Of a DNA stretch of 64,000 bases, positions 38,431 to 50,400 are shown piece after piece (the stretch's first letter is position 1; each line of letters begins with the position of its first letter). The notes beneath the pieces are model-generated. The model saw nothing but the letters and a program-made list of their open reading frames with translations. It did not search any database and was not told where the DNA came from. The stretch comes from Achatina immaculata. Lineage: Eukaryota > Mollusca > Gastropoda > Stylommatophora > Achatinidae. Where the stretch lies: assembly GCA_009760885.1 (NCBI GenBank), contig CM019701.1:14418282-14482281 (forward strand), given 5' to 3'. Made by a program: the position numbers and the translations under genes.

Positions 38431-41400
38431 TGGAAAAAAAAAATTGAACTTACATGGAGTATAATAACCTCATGACTAAATAAATAATAACCAGCATTGC
38501 ATGGCTGTTGTTATCCTACAGCAACATGATTGCTGCCCTCTTTGTGGTACAGGCTCTTCCAGTAGGGTATATCAAATGATAACAACTCTATTGATTTTAG
38601 AAGAAGGTTATGAAGAAGGAAGATAGATGTTCACTGTTTGTTGAATACATTTCTTTATCCAACTAGGCATATTTTTAAAAAAAAAGCACTTTACAAAAAC
38701 TGCACTACTACCCACCTGATTCTGTCAACAAGCTCTCATTCATTCATTCATTTGATGTCCCTTGTGGAACTTTGCCTCCCTAACAGCTTTCCTGTAGACC
38801 TCTCGGTTGTAAGAAAGGTTGACTGCTGCTGATGCATCCATTTGCAGACTATCAATGCTGTCTTGCAGCCATCTTCGCCTTGGTCTTCCTCTCTTTCTTT
38901 TTCCTATTATGTACCCTTCTCTAAATTATCATGATGTTTAATGTGTCCAAAATATTTAAGTTTTCTCTGTTTAATCCTCTTTACTAGCCAGCCTTCTTCA
39001 ATATTAAGTTCTTGTAGTATGGATATATTTGCTCTTTTTTGTGTCTATGATATTTGAAGAACTCTTCTGTACCATTTACATTCAAAGGCATTTATGTGTT
39101 TCTCAGCTGTTTTGCTAAGTGTCCAGGTCTCACAGGCATATGTTGCGGTGGGAAAGATGCATGTCCTTAAAAATCTTATTTTTGTAGTTTTGTCTGTTCC
39201 TCTCCACATATTCTTTAGTTGTTTTACTTTCTGAAGAATGATAGATGTCCTCCTTTTAATTTCCCTCATTGTATCTCCATTATTAGTTAGCAGTGATCCA
39301 AGATATTCAAAACTCTCCGCTTCTTCCAGTTTTTCTTCACTGAAGCTCTAGAGAAAGGATATGTCAACAAGCTCTAGAAAAAGGATTTGTCAACAAGCTC
39401 TAGAGAAAGGATTTGTCAACAAGCTCTAGAGAAAGGATATGTCAACAAGCTCTAGAGAAAGGATTTGTCAACAAGCTCTAGAGAAAGGATTTGTCAACAA
39501 GCTCTAGAGAAAGGATATGTCAACAAGCTCTAGAGAAAGGATTTGTCAACAAGCTCTAGAGAAAGGATTTGTCAACAAGCTCTAGAGAAAGGATTTGTCA
39601 ACAAGCTCTAGAGAAAGGATTTGTCAACAAGCTCTAGAAAAAGGATTTGTCAACAAGCTCTAGAAAAAGGATTTGTCAACAAGCTCTAGAAAAAGGATTT
39701 GTCAACAAGCTCTAGAAAAAGGATTTGTCAACAAGCTCTAGAAAAAGGATTTGTCAACAAGCTCTAGAAAAAGGATTTGTCAACAAGCTCTAGAAAAAGG
39801 ATTTGTCAACAAGCTCTAGAAAAAGGATCTGTCAACAAGCTCTAGAAAAAGAATTTGTCAACAAGCTCTTACATCTTACATCCTTCCCATGCTGTTAATT
39901 GTCACACAGGGCTCACATGGTAGTTCGCCAAGTTTTCACGTTTTTTTCTGGTGAGCTTTCTAACCTCATGAAAAGATTTTATGCCTACTAATTTGGTATC
40001 TCTTAACAATGTCCTCTTTACAGTTTCATGCAGTTGACCTATTTTTCTTTGGCCTGTTGTGCTCCACTTGACAGCTTGTTTTGGGATTCTCTGATTGTTT
40101 CTTCTCATCATTTGACTAACACGTCCATCTCAGTTTTCTGATCACCAATGAGACGGGTTGTTGCTCACTCATCTGTCTTATTTCTGAGTCGTTCTTGAAT
40201 TCGCTCCACTTTATGCCGAGTATTCTCCTCAGGCATTTGTTTTCAAAAGAGTCTAATTTGTTGTCTAGAGACAGGATATGTCAACAAGCTCTAGAGAAAT
40301 GATATATCAACAAGTTCTAGAAAAAGGATATGTCAACAAGCTCTAAATAAAGGATATGTCAATAAGCTCTAGAGACAAGGTATGTCAACAAGCTCTCAAG
40401 AAAGGATAAGTCCATACATCTGAAAATATAGAAAAGTTGCATGGGATGCCAGGAAATAAGAGGGACATAACCAAATGTAGAAGAGGTACAGGGGATAGCA
40501 GGAAATAAGTGGGACATAACCAAATGTAGAAGAGGTACAGGGGATAGCAGGAAGTAAGTGGGACATAACCAAATGAGGAAGACTTACAAGGGATGCCAGA
40601 AAACAAGTGGGAAATAACCAAACAAGGAACAGTTACAGGGGATGGCAGGAAGTAAGTGGGATATAACCAAATATAGAACAGGGGATGGCAGAAGATAAGT
40701 GGAAAATAATCGAATATAGAAGAGTTGCTGTGGGTGACACTAAATAGGTGGGAAATAACCAAATGCAGAAGAGTTTCAGGGGACAGCAAATAGACAGGCA
40801 GGAAAGAACCACGCTACAAATTTGTCTTAATATCCTTTCTCCAGATGTTTTGTCCCCAGTCTTCAACTCTCCCTAGCCACACACAAAACAGTGAATCTGA
40901 CTGTGCAGGTAGTATAGCTGACTGTCAAATGACAGAAAAGCAAACAAGACACACTCCCAGTGTGTACTCAACTAAAATATTGTCAGCTGATATTGTTATT
41001 TACACAGATGGGTCCATTGAACAACATCAAAGGAGTGCATGGTCATTCACAGAATGCTCAATGTGCAGAACAATCCAGGAGGCCAACAGTGCCTTTGTTA
41101 TGACCACAAGCAACATGACAACACTGACAAAACCATTCGAGTGGCTGGAGCCACAAGACTGTGCCCGTTTTTGCACAGTAAGTGATTCAGTGAGCATGAT
41201 CTGGAAGGTTGAGGAAGGTTCTGTACGCAGGCAGTGGCTTGAGTCATTGCAGAAATCCACAAAGTCACCTTCACCTATGTCCCTGAGCATGCAGGCTTCC
41301 AGGGAAATGAGAGAGCTGATAGGCTCACTGGCTCCGCCATCACTGTAAATGGACAACCACTGGATCGAGCTGATACTGTTGACGTGCTCAGAAAGACTGA

Positions 41401-44400
41401 CAGTGTGGAAGGCTTCGACAACAGTGAATCCACATCGTTGTTTAGATTGAGAGAGCTAGGAATACACACTGGCACAGCCAGGAACGAGAGGCATACTGGA
41501 CGCGCGAAGGGACTTTGTCAACCAACACAGGATGAGCACTATCAGCTGCATGACACTGATGGATATGTTGGGGATTTGGGGGGGGGGGGGGAATCTAAGC
41601 ATTTATGGACAGAGTGCAGTGATAATGACCCAAAACATAAACCATAAACGATTTTCAGCCGTTATTATTCTGTAAAATCATCACATCCAAACACCAATTT
41701 TACCGTATTTAAAAAGAAAAAAAAAAAACAAAAAAAAAACAGATAATTCAAATGATCACACCTCACCATCAGTTATTAATCTATTACTTCAAACATCACA
41801 TTACTCCAAGCCAGGCTGCTGGGTTACTTCACATCACCCTTTGTGTCCTAATCAATACTCTAATCAATATGCACAAATCAAATGTAAGCCACACTTATAT
41901 TAGATACTGTAGCCTCGAGGTACATTTTCTTATCCATACTTTTTTTTTTAATCGAAAAACCAATAAAACCCACAGATGTGGCTGTGTTTGTGGCTGCTAG
42001 CCAGCAAGCAAGAATCTATAAAATGTCATAGAACAGTAAGCCAGGGAGTAAGATTATAGTTTACCAACTGATCTTTCACAGGATTTTGTGGCTAGAACCA
42101 AGAAAGAGCCAGAAACAACCTGCTCTGCTGAAGACAGTATGTGTCTGCTGTGTTGATGCAGGCAAAGAAAGTTAAGACATACATAGACACACACACACAG
42201 GAAAGTGAATGCAATGCTGTCATGTCTAACAGTTGCTGGGTAGGAGCAGTGCAGAGCAATGTTCCCTCAAGACTTAACAGTCCAAGAGAACATGCTGCGC
42301 ACAAAATTTTAAATGCTGCGCACTTCATTTCTTTGATCCAGCAGCTACATGAGCCTGCACTCTTTGGCTCAAAGATTTAAAGAACCATATCAAATTTATA
42401 TATACTGTAACATATACTACTCAAAAAATAATAACACTGTTACTTTATTTTGCAATTTCCTTATGCTACCCTGTGCTAGGGTATGAGGGAAGAAAAATAT
42501 GATAACGCTACATTAGTTTGTTTTAACGATTTTTAAAATATTTTTTTCTAGGAGAACTTTAAATTATACTCTGTAATCTGACATTATGATGCATACTTCC
42601 ACACAAAATAATTTTGAGAATATATTTGCACATGCACTGAAAATTCTGAGCACAAACTATAGAAACTTCGAGGACAAACTGGCGCCAACTCCTATGGGAC
42701 AAAAGCTCCCAATTCAGATACCAACACCTCTGCTAATCTGGTGGTCAGGGAAAGACAGATTAGGGCTAATGTGATGAACATACAACCAGACCTGGCCACA
42801 AGTTGAAACAGAATTATGAGGTTGCTTGAAAACCTGAAGAAACCTGACCAACTCTAGATTTTAACATGACCTAGAACTCGAGTACAGGGATAGAAGAAGA
42901 AGAAGACATAGTATGAAATCTAATACAGAGAATTTTGAAAGTACCAAAAGATTTATACTTACATGCAAAAAAAAAAAAAATATTAGATAAAGCAAAACAT
43001 GAAATTATCACAAAAGGGAATTAAAAATCATATATAATTTGAAACACAAAAAAAAACCAACAAAAAACGGTGAGGTCACACAAATAAATTTCAGCTGATA
43101 ACAGAGATTAGGACACAGCTCAGCAAAATCATTTTATCTGCCCCCTCTGTACAGTGAAAGTATGACAGTAATCATAAATAAATCTGAAGTCTGAATTAAA
43201 AAGTTAAAAATGTAAGCAATCTATAACACGTGAACGAAAAGAAAAAGAAAGAAAACAAGAACCCACAGAATTTATCAGGTATGGTCGTAAAAGAATGTGA
43301 ACAAAACATATCCTGCCACAGATAGAAAGAATATAGAAAAACTGGTTCTTAGATCAATTCTGAACAGAAAGAATAAAGAAAAACTGGTTCTTGTACCAAC
43401 CCTGAACAGAAAGAATATAGAAAAACTGGTTCTTGGACCAACCCTGATCAGAAAGAATACAGAAAAACTGGTTCTTGGACCAACCCTGATCAGAAAGAAT
43501 ATAGAAAAACTGGTTCTTAGACCAATTCTGAACAGAAAGAATAAAGAAAAATTGGTTCTTGTACCAACCCTGAACAGAAAGAATATAGAAAAACTGGTTC
43601 TTAGACAAATTCTGAACAGAAAGAATAAAGAAAAATTGGTTCTTGTACCAACCCTGAACAGAAAGAATATAGAAAAACTGGTTCTTAGACCAATTCTGAA
43701 CAGAAAGAATATAGAAAAACTGGTTCTTGGACCAACCCTGAACAGAAAGAATATAGAAAAACTGGTTCTTAGACCAACCCTGATCAGAAAGAATATAGAA
43801 AAACTGGTGCTTAGACCAATTCTGAACAGAAAGAATATAGAAAAACTGGTTCTTGGACCAACCATGAACAGAAAGAATATAGAAAAACTGGTTCTTGGAC
43901 CAACTCTAAACAGAAAGAAAATATAGAAAAAATTATTTCTGAACAGAAAGAATAAAGAAAAACAGGTTTTTGGACCAACCCTGAATAAGGAATACAGGAA
44001 AAACTGGTTAGCATGGACCAATTTTGGAACAGAAAAAATAGAGAAAAACTGATTCTTGGGCCAACTCTGGGCAGAAAGAATATAGAAAAACTGATTCTTG
44101 GATCAACCCTGAACAGAAATAAAACAAAAACAGTGGTTATGTTAAACCAACCCTGAACAGAAAGAGTACAGAAAAACTGGTTATCATGGACCAACTCTGA
44201 ACAGAAACAAAACACTTGTTTTCTTGGACAAGCCCTGAACAGAAAGAAAACAAAAATAGTGGTTATGTTAAACCAGTCCTGAAAAGAAAGAATACAGAAA
44301 AAATAGTGGACCAACCTTGAACAGAAACAAACCAAAAAAACACTGGTTATGTTCACAGAGAGTCCCATCTTGCACTATGTGAAAGAAAACAAACCAACTT

Positions 44401-47400
44401 CAAAGCAAGTACTTAAATACCAAAATCTTAGCCCAGTCACAAGAAAAGTACCACACATAAAACAAAGACTATGCTAAGCTATAACTCCACTTCTTCAAAA
44501 AAAAAAAAAGATGTCATATGACCACAATTCAAAGAAGATAAGTGGTAAATTTCTCTAGTGAATATGACATACTCTACTGAAGTATTCCACAGACAACAGA
44601 AAGACCAACGATACCTGGACGATACTCATGATTAACAATGAATGCCCAAAAAATAAAAAAAAAAGATTTTAAAAATGTAATTTCTGTGATGAACAAAATC
44701 GGGACATGAAATGAGAAAGGGAGGGCTTCAAAACAATCTCAGATCAGAAAATGTAAAAGAGAGCAGAATCAGATGATGACATACTGAGATGTATTATAAT
44801 CTAAACTGATAGAACACAACAAAGTAGAGTCACATGACATACTGAAGCAAAACATTACAGATCAAAATCTGTAGAAATGTTTGCCAGGTTGCCGCCAGGA
44901 GTCATATGACATACTGATGCGAAACATTAAAAAAAAGAAAGGTAAAGACAGTCCAACAGCAAATGCCGTAGGGGATGAAGCGTTAGAGACCTCATTATGC
45001 TGGGCCATCAGGGTATGAGGTAGGGTGGCCAGCTCCTCTCCTGGCTGCCTTTCCGTCCCAGATTTTCTCTGGTACCCATTTTACGAGGCTGGGTCGACCT
45101 GGGGGGCCATATTGTTGGAAAAAATTCCCGCTCAGCTGATGATTCAAACCCTTGACCATTTGGTTGGCAGACAAGTGCTCTAACCACTGTATTACAGATC
45201 AAAATCTGCAAAATATTTTTAGCTCTTGTCATTAAGAATAGCACTTGGTATAAAAATTATATTTAAATAATTTTTTTTTTTAAATGAGGGAAGTTTCCAT
45301 TATTTGGTTCCAACTGTGAAATGGCTAACATATCAAAGGTTTAGGAAGTCACTGTTTTAAGAAACCTGGCAAAATACTCACCTTCTCTGGTCTGCAGACA
45401 GGCAGCTGGTAATAGTGATATGTCTCATGAGGATTGAAGTAAGGGCCAACTTTATTTACATACACAACAACCTAGAACAATGAAATGAAAGACCATCATG
45501 TTTATTACATCACAAAGAAAATACCATGACATTTATTACATCACAGAGAAAATACCATGACATTTATTATGTCACACAGAAAATACAATGAGATTTAATA
45601 AACCAAACAGAAAATATCATGAAATTTATTACATCATGAAGAAAAGATAATGACATTTATTACATCACACAGAAGAGAAAAATAAATAGTGCTATGCCAC
45701 ACAGATATTACCATGAAATCACACAGACAATACCATGAAATTTATTAAATCACAGAAGAGACATTGAAATTTATTAAATCACAAAGAAGAGACCATGAAA
45801 TTTATTACATCATAGAGAAGATACCATGAAATTTATTACATCATAGAGAAGAGGCCATGAAATTTATTACATCATAGAGAAGACACCATGAAATTTATTA
45901 CATCATAGAAAAGATATCATGAAATTTATTACATCATAGAGAAGAGGCCATGAAATTTATTACATCATAGAGAAGACACCATGAAATTTATTACATCATA
46001 GAAAAGATATCATGAAATTTATTACATCATAGAGAAGAGGCCATGAAATTTATTACATCATAGAAAAGATACCATGAAATTTATTACATCATAGAGAAGA
46101 TACCATGATATTTATTACATCATAGAGAAGATACCATGATATTTATTACATCATAGAGAAGATACCATGAAATTTATTACATCACAGAGAAGAGACCATG
46201 AAATTTATTACATCATAGAGAAGAGACCATGAAATTTATTACATCATAGAGAAGAGACCATGAAATTTATTACATCATAGAGAAGAGACCATGATATTTA
46301 AAAACATCATAGAGAAGATACCATGAAATTTATTACATCACAGAGAAGATACCATGAAATTTATTACATCATAGAGAAGAGACCATGAAATTTATTACAT
46401 CATAGAGAAGAGACCATGAAATTTATTACATCATAGAGAAGAGACCATGAAATTTATTACATCATAGAGAAGAGACCATGAAATTTATTACATCATAGAG
46501 AAGAGACCATGAAATTTATTAAATCACAAAGAAGAGACCATGAAATTTATTACATCATAGAGAAGATACCATGAAATTTATTACATCATAGAGAAGAGGC
46601 CATGAAATTTATTACATCATAGAGAAGACACCATGAAATTTATTACATCATAGAAAAGATATCATGAAATTTATTACATCATAGAGAAGAGGCCATGAAA
46701 TTTATTACATCATAGAGAAGACACCATGAAATTTATTACATCATAGAAAAGATATCATGAAATTTATTACATCATAGAGAAGAGGCCATGAAATTTATTA
46801 CATCATAGAAAAGATACCATGAAATTTATTACATCATAGAGAAGATACCATGATATTTATTACATCATAGAGAAGATACCATGATATTTATTACATCATA
46901 GAGAAGATACCATGAAATTTATTACATCACAGAGAAGAGACCATGAAATTTATTACATCATAGAGAAGAGCCATGAAATTTATTACATCATAGAGAAGAG
47001 ACCATGAAATTTATTACATCATAGAGAAGAGACCATGATATTTAAAAACATCATAGAGAAGATACCATGAAATTTATTACATCACAGAGAAGATACCATG
47101 AAATTTATTACATCATAGAGAAGAGACCATGAAATTTATTACATCATAGAGAAGAGACCATGAAATTTATTACATCATAGAGAAGAGACCATGAAATTTA
47201 TTACATCATAGAGAGAGACCATGAAATTTATTACATCATAGAGAAGAGACCATGAAATTTATTACATCATAGAGAAGAGACCATGAAATTTATTACATCA
47301 TAGAGAAGATACCATGAAATTTATTACATCATAGAGAAGAGACCATGAAATTTATTACATCATAGAGAAGAGACCATGAAATTTATTACATCATAGAGAA

Positions 47401-50400
47401 GAGACCATGAAATTTATTACATCATAGAGAAGAGACCATGAAATTTATTACATCATAGAGAAGAGACCATGAAATTTATTACATCATAGAGAAGAGACCA
47501 TGAAATTTATTACATCATAGAGAAGAGACCATGAAATTTATTACATCATAGAGAAGATACCATGAAATTTATTACATCATAGAGAAGAGACCATGAAATT
47601 TATTGCATCATAGAGAAGATACCATGAAATTTATTACATCATAGAGAAGAGACCATGAAATTTATTGCATCATAGAGAAGAGACCATGAAATTTATTGCA
47701 TCATAGAGAAGAGACCATGAAATTTATTGCATCATAGAGAAGAGACCATGAAATTTATTACATCATAGAGAAGATACCATGAAATGTATTACATCATAGA
47801 GAAGAGACCATGAAATTTATTACATCATAGAGAAGAGACCATGAAATTTATTACATCATAGAGAAGAGACCATGAAATTTATTGCATCATAGAGAAGATA
47901 CCATGAAATTTATTACATCATAGAGAATATACCATGAAATTTATTGCATCATAGAGAAGAGACCATGAAATTTATTACATCATAGAGAAGATACCATGAA
48001 ATTTATTACATCATAGAGAAGAGACCATGAAATTTATTACATCACAGAGAAGAGACCATGAAATTTATTACATCACAGAGAGGAGACCATGAAATTTATT
48101 ACATCACAGAGAAGAGACCATGAAATTTATTACATCACAGAGAGGAGACCATGAAATTTATTACATCACAGAGAAGAGACCATGAAATTTATTACATCAC
48201 AGAGAGGAGACCCAGTCTCCTTCTTGGACAGAGCGGTGCATGTGTGCTGCAGCATGGTACGACGGTGGCAGGGACAGAACCCACCTTAGCCCAAGAAGCT
48301 TCCTCTGTAACTGACTCAGTGCACATGGCAAAGTCTTCAGTTAAACATTCACAATGCTTCACCGCACACACTCTCAGACTCAACTTCTTGCAAGTCACTT
48401 TTCCCCCTCTTTTTCTATTTATTTTTTTCCCCAGTTCTTATTTGCTGTACATCACTGATGTGAATTTATATTTTCTCTTCTTTTCCTATTTCTTTGTCAT
48501 GTGTTTTTATATGATTACGGTGTAAACTGAAATGTTATAATTGTGTGCTCATTAATTAATAAAGCTCTTTCTCATTATCATCATCACCATTTCATGCCGT
48601 TTCTCCACCGAATGTTGGCTGCAATGAATCTCCACTCTGCTCTGTTTCATGTCTTCATAGAGAACAAGGCCAAGCTTGTCCCTGATCGTCTCTTGTTGAC
48701 ATCCACCCATCTATGTCGCTGTCATCCTCTTGTTCTTTCCCCTACAATCTTGCCCTCCAAGAAGTGTCTTCTGTATAGTAATGTGCCCCTGAAAATGCCC
48801 AAACTATCTTAACTGTCTTGTTTCTATGATTTTCAATATTTCTCTTTTCACTTCTAGCTGGTTTAGCACTTCCTTGTTTGTTTTCTTTTCTGCCCATGGG
48901 ACATGCCCTATTCTTCTGTATATCCACATTTCAAACACCTCAATTCCTCTTTTCTGTTGTCTTATTCAAGTACTGGCTTCTACACCATAACGGAATGGGT
49001 ATACGTAGCATTTTACGATATGTAATCTCAGTTGATGTGTTATTTATTCTGATGTAAGGATCTTCCCCATTCTGCTGAAAGTGTTTTTAAAGATGTTTCT
49101 ACTTTTGTTTAAAGCAGTCTTAACATTATGTTATCCATACATTTAGTGTTACATATGGTTACATTAAAGAACTATTTGTGTCTTCCACACCATGGAGCAG
49201 TAAATAGTGCCATCATCATCATCATCATCATCATCTCACCATTGCCATCACCACATATCACACTATAAGCAAGGGTAACCATCACACTTTATAAAATGCT
49301 GTTCTTTAATGTGTTTAATCAAGTTTGTTACATTTTTTCTTCACTTCATTTGGCTAATGTGTCCAAGTATTAGTTTCTTAGCCTCCTCGTGTTTTACCTG
49401 TGAAATCTCCACCATTATCTTATACATATCATATAAGGATTTAAGAAAAGTCATTAATCTAATAAGCTGGAACACTCTGAAGTCATTAATCTAATAAGCT
49501 GGAACACTCCGAAGCCAAGACAAAATTCATCAGATGTGAAGAACAATTAATCCAAATCAAAATTTTAAACCCTCCATAAACATATAAGAGTAGATGATAT
49601 AATAAAAATCATATTAGGGTTGGGTGTGACAATGGGATTGGGAAAATGTGTACATTTGTAGGATGTTCTAAGCAATCTTACTGGCTGGGAAAATTGGCAA
49701 GGATACTCTATAATGGCTGCTGGAATGGGTAGTGCAGCCAGTGGTGGATTAGTCATTAGGCTGAATAAGCTTAAGCTTTGGGACCCGGAAGAACTTGTGG
49801 TGGGGGGGGGGGGAGAGAAAGAAACGACTTGTCATCAATGAAAAAAAAAAAAAACAGGAAAAAAAACCCCCACTGAAAATACACATTTTTGTTTCATGTG
49901 ATAATCATTTATAACTTTCACTGATGTGCTGTCAGACTGTGTTATCCCATAAAAAAAAGTGACATATCAGTTGGGCTTAGTCTGTGTAACATAGTGATAC
50001 ACTAAAAGCACAGATCAGAATTAGAGGGGAATAAGGCCATATACCAGGAGATGGTTGACGCAGGGTAATGGGGAAATGGAAGTTTTTACTTAGTTTAGCC
50101 AAGAAGCCAAGATTGGGGCTACCACATCATTAAATGCAGCAAGTGTGAATGCATTCCTAAATGCTACAATGCTGGTTTTTATTACTATGTATCTATCTTC
50201 TTTTATATATAATATGGCAATAAACATTAAATGAACACTGGCTTCTAGAAGTGCTGTGGCTGTACTCATATTTAATCCAATTCTCCCTTACAAAAGTGTC
50301 AAGTCCCCAGTTTAAGATGAGATTACAGGAGCAAGACTGGGACCAAGTTTCTTCATTATGACAGGCCAGCACTCTAATCACTGCACTACTCTCATAAATA

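Noticed and set aside
43297..43926. Open frame of 209 residues with a 14-residue repeat
   Set aside because: 42-bp minisatellite without stops in either strand; no start context, splice sites or domain.
45485..48215. CRISPR-like array of 31-bp units
   Set aside because: Units are contiguous with no unique spacers, and this is a eukaryotic intron.
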